Origin: a virus
Length of the DNA stretch: 23,110 nucleotides
Virus record (IMG/VR): IMGVR_UViG_3300036772_000564
Location: 1-23,110 of that record
Reading direction: 5' to 3' (one strand)
The translations under genes and the position numbers were made by a program. This document shows positions 20,985 through 23,110 of the stretch, one piece after another. The notes below the pieces were generated by a model. The model had not been told where the DNA came from, made no database searches, and worked only from the letters and a program-made list of their open reading frames with translations. Every line of letters starts with the position of its first letter. The stretch's first letter is position 1.

Positions 20985-21194
20985 CTAATGCAGCGTGCCG
21001 AACATGCGGGACAGGGCATCCTGCGGCGTGAGTCCGCAGCCGTGAAGCATCAACCAGGAATTGATCGACTCATCGAAAGAGTAGAAGTCAGGTGCGGCGT
21101 CGGAGCGCGCATAGCGCCGGGCGCACTCGATAAGCCAGTCGTTAAAATCGACTGGCTCTGCGTGGAGTTCGCGCCTCCGCGCCTCAGCGCTCAT
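20985..21194 (-). CDS. Small hypothetical protein after the phosphatase
   Basis: 69 residues. The ATG lies 11 nt inside the end of the phosphatase gene. Reads MSAEARRRELHAEPVDFNDW, then IECARRYARSDAAPDFYSFDES, INSWLMLHGCGLTPQDALSRMF, with an overall helical, charged composition. No family is recognised. It could be a minor structural or regulatory protein. The overlap and coding quality support a real gene. Confidence 0.55.
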   Translation of the reverse strand: MSAEARRRELHAEPVDFNDWLIECARRYARSDAAPDFYSFDESINSWLMLHGCGLTPQDALSRMFGTLH

Positions 21195-21900
21195 CGAAGA
21201 GCTTCGTCGATGGTTGATGGACTGGCCGAAGCGTCTCCAGCTCGAGAATCGTGAATTGCCGGTTCTCGCGCGCGATCCATGCTCCGGTATCGATGTAAAT
21301 CGTGTTGCCGAGGCTCGAGTACCGTTCGAGCGGGGTATGCCCTACGACGACCGCGCGAACGCCCTCGACGTTATCGCGGTTCTCGCGCTCAAAGCGGTCT
21401 CGGCTCCAGAGCATTGCCTCCTGGAAAGCCTCACCATTTTGCCCGGTCAGCGCAGCATGTATGTCCTGCCAGCGGCGCAGCGGGCAATCCGCATGGACAA
21501 TGCCGACAAGTCCGTTGATCGTTTCGACTTCGATTGCGATCGGCAGTGATTCGAAGGCATCGGCGAACTCGCGGCGCGCCGGATTCGGGTTGGCGACGTT
21601 CCAGCCTCCACCGTTCCGTACGTACAAGTCAGCGGGAAGGGCGCCGCGCGCGAAGTCGATCGCCATCTGCTCATGATTGCCGCGCACCGCGTGAAACCAC
21701 GGCTGCTTGAGCCAGTCGAGCGCGTGGTCGCTATCGGGACCGCGGTCGACAAGATCGCCAACGCTGAACAGGCGGTCGATAGTCGAATCGAACTCGATGG
21801 CGTAGAGCGCGCTGCGCAATTTCTCAAAACAGCCGTGCACGTCGCCCACGACCAGGTCGCAGCCGGTGGTGTTGCGTCCGAAGTGTTTGACGAGGGTCAT
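21184..21900 (-). CDS. PPP-family serine/threonine protein phosphatase (lambda-phosphatase-like)
   Basis: 238 residues. Metal-binding and catalytic motifs are complete: GDVHG (19-23), GDLVDRGP (48-55), GNHE (74-77), then VHAD and GHTP with a final DTGAW. This matches bacteriophage lambda-type protein phosphatases, which use two metal ions to remove phosphate from proteins. ATG 21900 shares its A with the TAA of the upstream gene (TAATG), so I preferred it over upstream starts. It lies in a structural gene operon, which is unusual because such enzymes more often sit with early or accessory genes. The substrate is unknown; host proteins or virion components are equally possible. Confidence 0.85.
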   Translation of the reverse strand: MTLVKHFGRNTTGCDLVVGDVHGCFEKLRSALYAIEFDSTIDRLFSVGDLVDRGPDSDHALDWLKQPWFHAVRGNHEQMAIDFARGALPADLYVRNGGGWNVANPNPARREFADAFESLPIAIEVETINGLVGIVHADCPLRRWQDIHAALTGQNGEAFQEAMLWSRDRFERENRDNVEGVRAVVVGHTPLERYSSLGNTIYIDTGAWIARENRQFTILELETLRPVHQPSTKLFDER

Positions 21901-22205
21901 TAGCCGTGCGGGCATCCAGCATCGGGGCTCATGCCGATGAGCGGGGCGGAACACGTAGTGCCGGCGACCTCAATCCGGTCTTCGATCTGTGCGCGCGCGA
22001 CTTCGATGGAGACACCCGGTGGAAGAACGATGCAACGCGGGAAATATGCATCGCTCTTGCGAATGCTCTGCGCGTGTGATTTGAATGCCTCGGCAAACTT
22101 CACATAGTCGGCAGCAGACATTCCGGCCGGCGTTGCCATGAACACCACGTCACCTTGCCCCGCACCCTCGATCAGCACCGACTCCAGCAATTTCTCGATT
22201 TTCAT
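21900..22205 (-). CDS. Small hypothetical protein upstream of the phosphatase
   Basis: 101 residues from ATG 22205, which has GGAG 11 nt upstream. In-frame GTG 22301 and ATG 22238 lack a better site, and the extra N-terminus reads like untranslated sequence. Reads MKIEKLLESVLIEGAGQGDV, MATPAGMSAADYVKFAEAFK, SIRKSDAYFPRCIVLPPGVSIEV, ARAQIEDRIEV. This looks like an alpha/beta protein with a central helix. Family unknown. It is coupled to the phosphatase by TAATG and is the first gene after the long gap, so it probably opens the operon. Confidence 0.6.
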   Translation of the reverse strand: MKIEKLLESVLIEGAGQGDVVFMATPAGMSAADYVKFAEAFKSHAQSIRKSDAYFPRCIVLPPGVSIEVARAQIEDRIEVAGTTCSAPLIGMSPDAGCPHG

Positions 22206-22729
22206 ACGCCCCAAAGCTCCAAATGGTAGTGCAGCCATCCGACTACGCACGCAAAGCCGTTGTGCGCTGGCCGCTGCGGTATCGCCCTCGCTGAGTGGCA
22301 CGAACGATATGCCCGTTATCCCCGCGCCTAAGCGCAGCGCCGCTCAACTCGGCGAACGACAGATATGTGTGTATGGCTAGTGTGCGAGGAGGGATGACGG
22401 CAGCGGACGAGCGTTTTCCGTTGGGAGAATAGAAAAGGGCGCGCCCACGTCATCATCGGGCGCGCCCTTCGTTGCTGCTGTGAATCCCCACCTTTGGACT
22501 TACGTTGGCGCGCAGGTGGGTGCCACGATCTTGCTGGATACGGTCGATCGGTTACCGTCGGAGTGGCGCCATTTACCCGTGGCGCGACCGCTCCAGTGGT
22601 TTCGCGCAATAGGGCTATGTCAGGAGTGAATCGCCAATCGCGAAGGCCGCTGCGGCGGCCATTCGGAATGAGATGCCGGGCCGTTGATATGGCCCAGCAT
22701 CGGACGTCAACTACTGCAGCAACGCGCGC
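22206..22729. other. Intergenic region without a gene: terminator, hairpins, 5' leader
   Basis: About 520 bp with no credible ORF on either strand. It contains the strong terminator at 22424-22469, two GC hairpins nearer the right-hand gene (GGCCGC/GCGGCC 22645-22660; GGGCC/GGCCC 22678-22695), and the leader of the small gene starting at 22205. I do not see a convincing consensus promoter for that operon. Confidence 0.5.
22424..22469 (-). terminator. Strong Rho-independent terminator, minus strand
   Basis: Perfect 12-bp arms, AAGGGCGCGCCC (22435-22446) and GGGCGCGCCCTT (22458-22469), with an 11-nt loop. On the minus strand the hairpin is followed by TTTTCTATTCT. On the plus strand only TTCGTTG follows. 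Each arm also contains a GGCGCGCC palindrome. It ends transcription from the right-hand gene. Confidence 0.85.
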
Positions 22730-23110
22730 TCAGAGAAGCGCTTTAATATGCGATGCGAGCTCGACGAACTTGCTTTCGAACCACGCTGCGACTTCCGCGG
22801 GCAACTGCTCCAGCTTCTGAATCTCAGCCTTGATTTCTTCGGCCACGCTATGCGCCGGTGTCTTCACCGTTTCGAGAACCGGATCGTTGACGTTGCCGGG
22901 TTGATCGACCGGCGGCTGCGTTTGCACGACCGGTGCGGGTGCTGCCGCGTTGGAGCCAACTGCGGGGTCGACCGGCACAGCATCACCAACCGGCAGAGCG
23001 TCGACAGTCGGCGCATCGGTCGTCGGGGCAACGGCGCCCGTTTCGTCTTCGGTCGCGAACATTGGGAATGCCGTTGCCAGCATGAGTTTCAACAGAATGG
23101 ATTTGCGCAC
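22730..23110 (-). CDS. Ala/Pro/Val-rich protein at right edge (start uncertain, may be partial)
   Basis: 126 residues if GTG at 23110 is the start; the frame is open to the window edge, so it may begin further right. N-terminal MRKSILLKLMLATAFPMFA is hydrophobic, followed by a long low-complexity part (ETGAVAPTTDAPTVDALPVG ... PAPVVQTQPPVDQPGN) and a helical C-terminus (AEEIKAEIQKLEQLPAEVAA). The last helix ends LASHIKALL. Composition resembles the disordered part of the polyvalent protein. Family unknown. A terminator follows 260 bp downstream. Confidence 0.55.
   Translation of the reverse strand: MRKSILLKLMLATAFPMFATEDETGAVAPTTDAPTVDALPVGDAVPVDPAVGSNAAAPAPVVQTQPPVDQPGNVNDPVLETVKTPAHSVAEEIKAEIQKLEQLPAEVAAWFESKFVELASHIKALL

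Noticed and set aside
22360-22381. TAGCCATA similarity (minus strand) to the island promoter dyad
   Set aside because: Only the left half matches. The -35 and -10 positions do not line up, so I do not count it as a third copy.
22494-22820. Plus-strand ORF of 108 codons across the right-hand intergenic region
   Set aside because: No ribosome-binding site, mixed composition, and it overlaps the end of the minus-strand gene at 22730.

Overview
The window looks like part of the structural region of a large contractile-tailed bacteriophage (myovirus). The host is probably in the Burkholderiaceae. The basis is the high GC content, the codon style, the Burkholderia-type lipoprotein and OafA-like genes, and the mix of portal, tube-like, gpJ-like baseplate, T4-type prohead protease and tail-fibre genes. 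The host assignment is inference. A prophage or an extrachromosomal phage genome are both possible from this window alone.

Layout. Nearly all virion genes lie on the minus strand and are tightly coupled (ATGA, TGATG or TAATG junctions). Read right to left in transcription order: an Ala/Pro/Val-rich protein at the right edge that ends near a strong terminator (22424-22469); a small unknown protein, a PPP-family phosphatase and another small unknown; a small baseplate-region protein, a baseplate J-like protein and a gpI-position tail protein; a 39-nt hairpin; a prohead-protease-like protein; a possible tail-terminator protein; an unknown; a tail fibre with a glycine-rich tip (14656-16272); and a small fibre-associated protein. 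After an interruption come a second, shorter glycine-rich fibre (10159-11115), a 35-codon ORF with an ACG at the expected start, an unknown, a SWIM-type zinc-motif protein and a further structural-looking protein. After a second interruption come a 1042-residue polyvalent protein (InPase-like and DarA-like domains), a 100-residue protein, a terminator, then portal, tube-like protein and a partial protein running off the left edge.

The two interruptions are opposite-strand 'moron' islands. Island A (about 6.84-8.04 kb) encodes a small membrane protein and a secreted LprI-type lysozyme-inhibitor-like protein. Island B (about 11.49-14.54 kb) encodes a lipoprotein with an SGNH-hydrolase fold whose catalytic residues all appear replaced, a secreted protein that looks like an outer-membrane barrel, and an OafA-type membrane acyltransferase. 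Both islands start with the same unusual promoter: TTGC-type -35, 17-bp spacer containing TAGCC...GGC, and TATT-type -10. In island B this promoter lies inside a perfect 13+13 bp inverted repeat. The working hypothesis is a co-regulated envelope-modification set carried within the late region, acting on lysozyme sensitivity and on surface-glycan acylation (superinfection exclusion or host-surface conversion). This is inferred from domain content and shared control sequences, not demonstrated.
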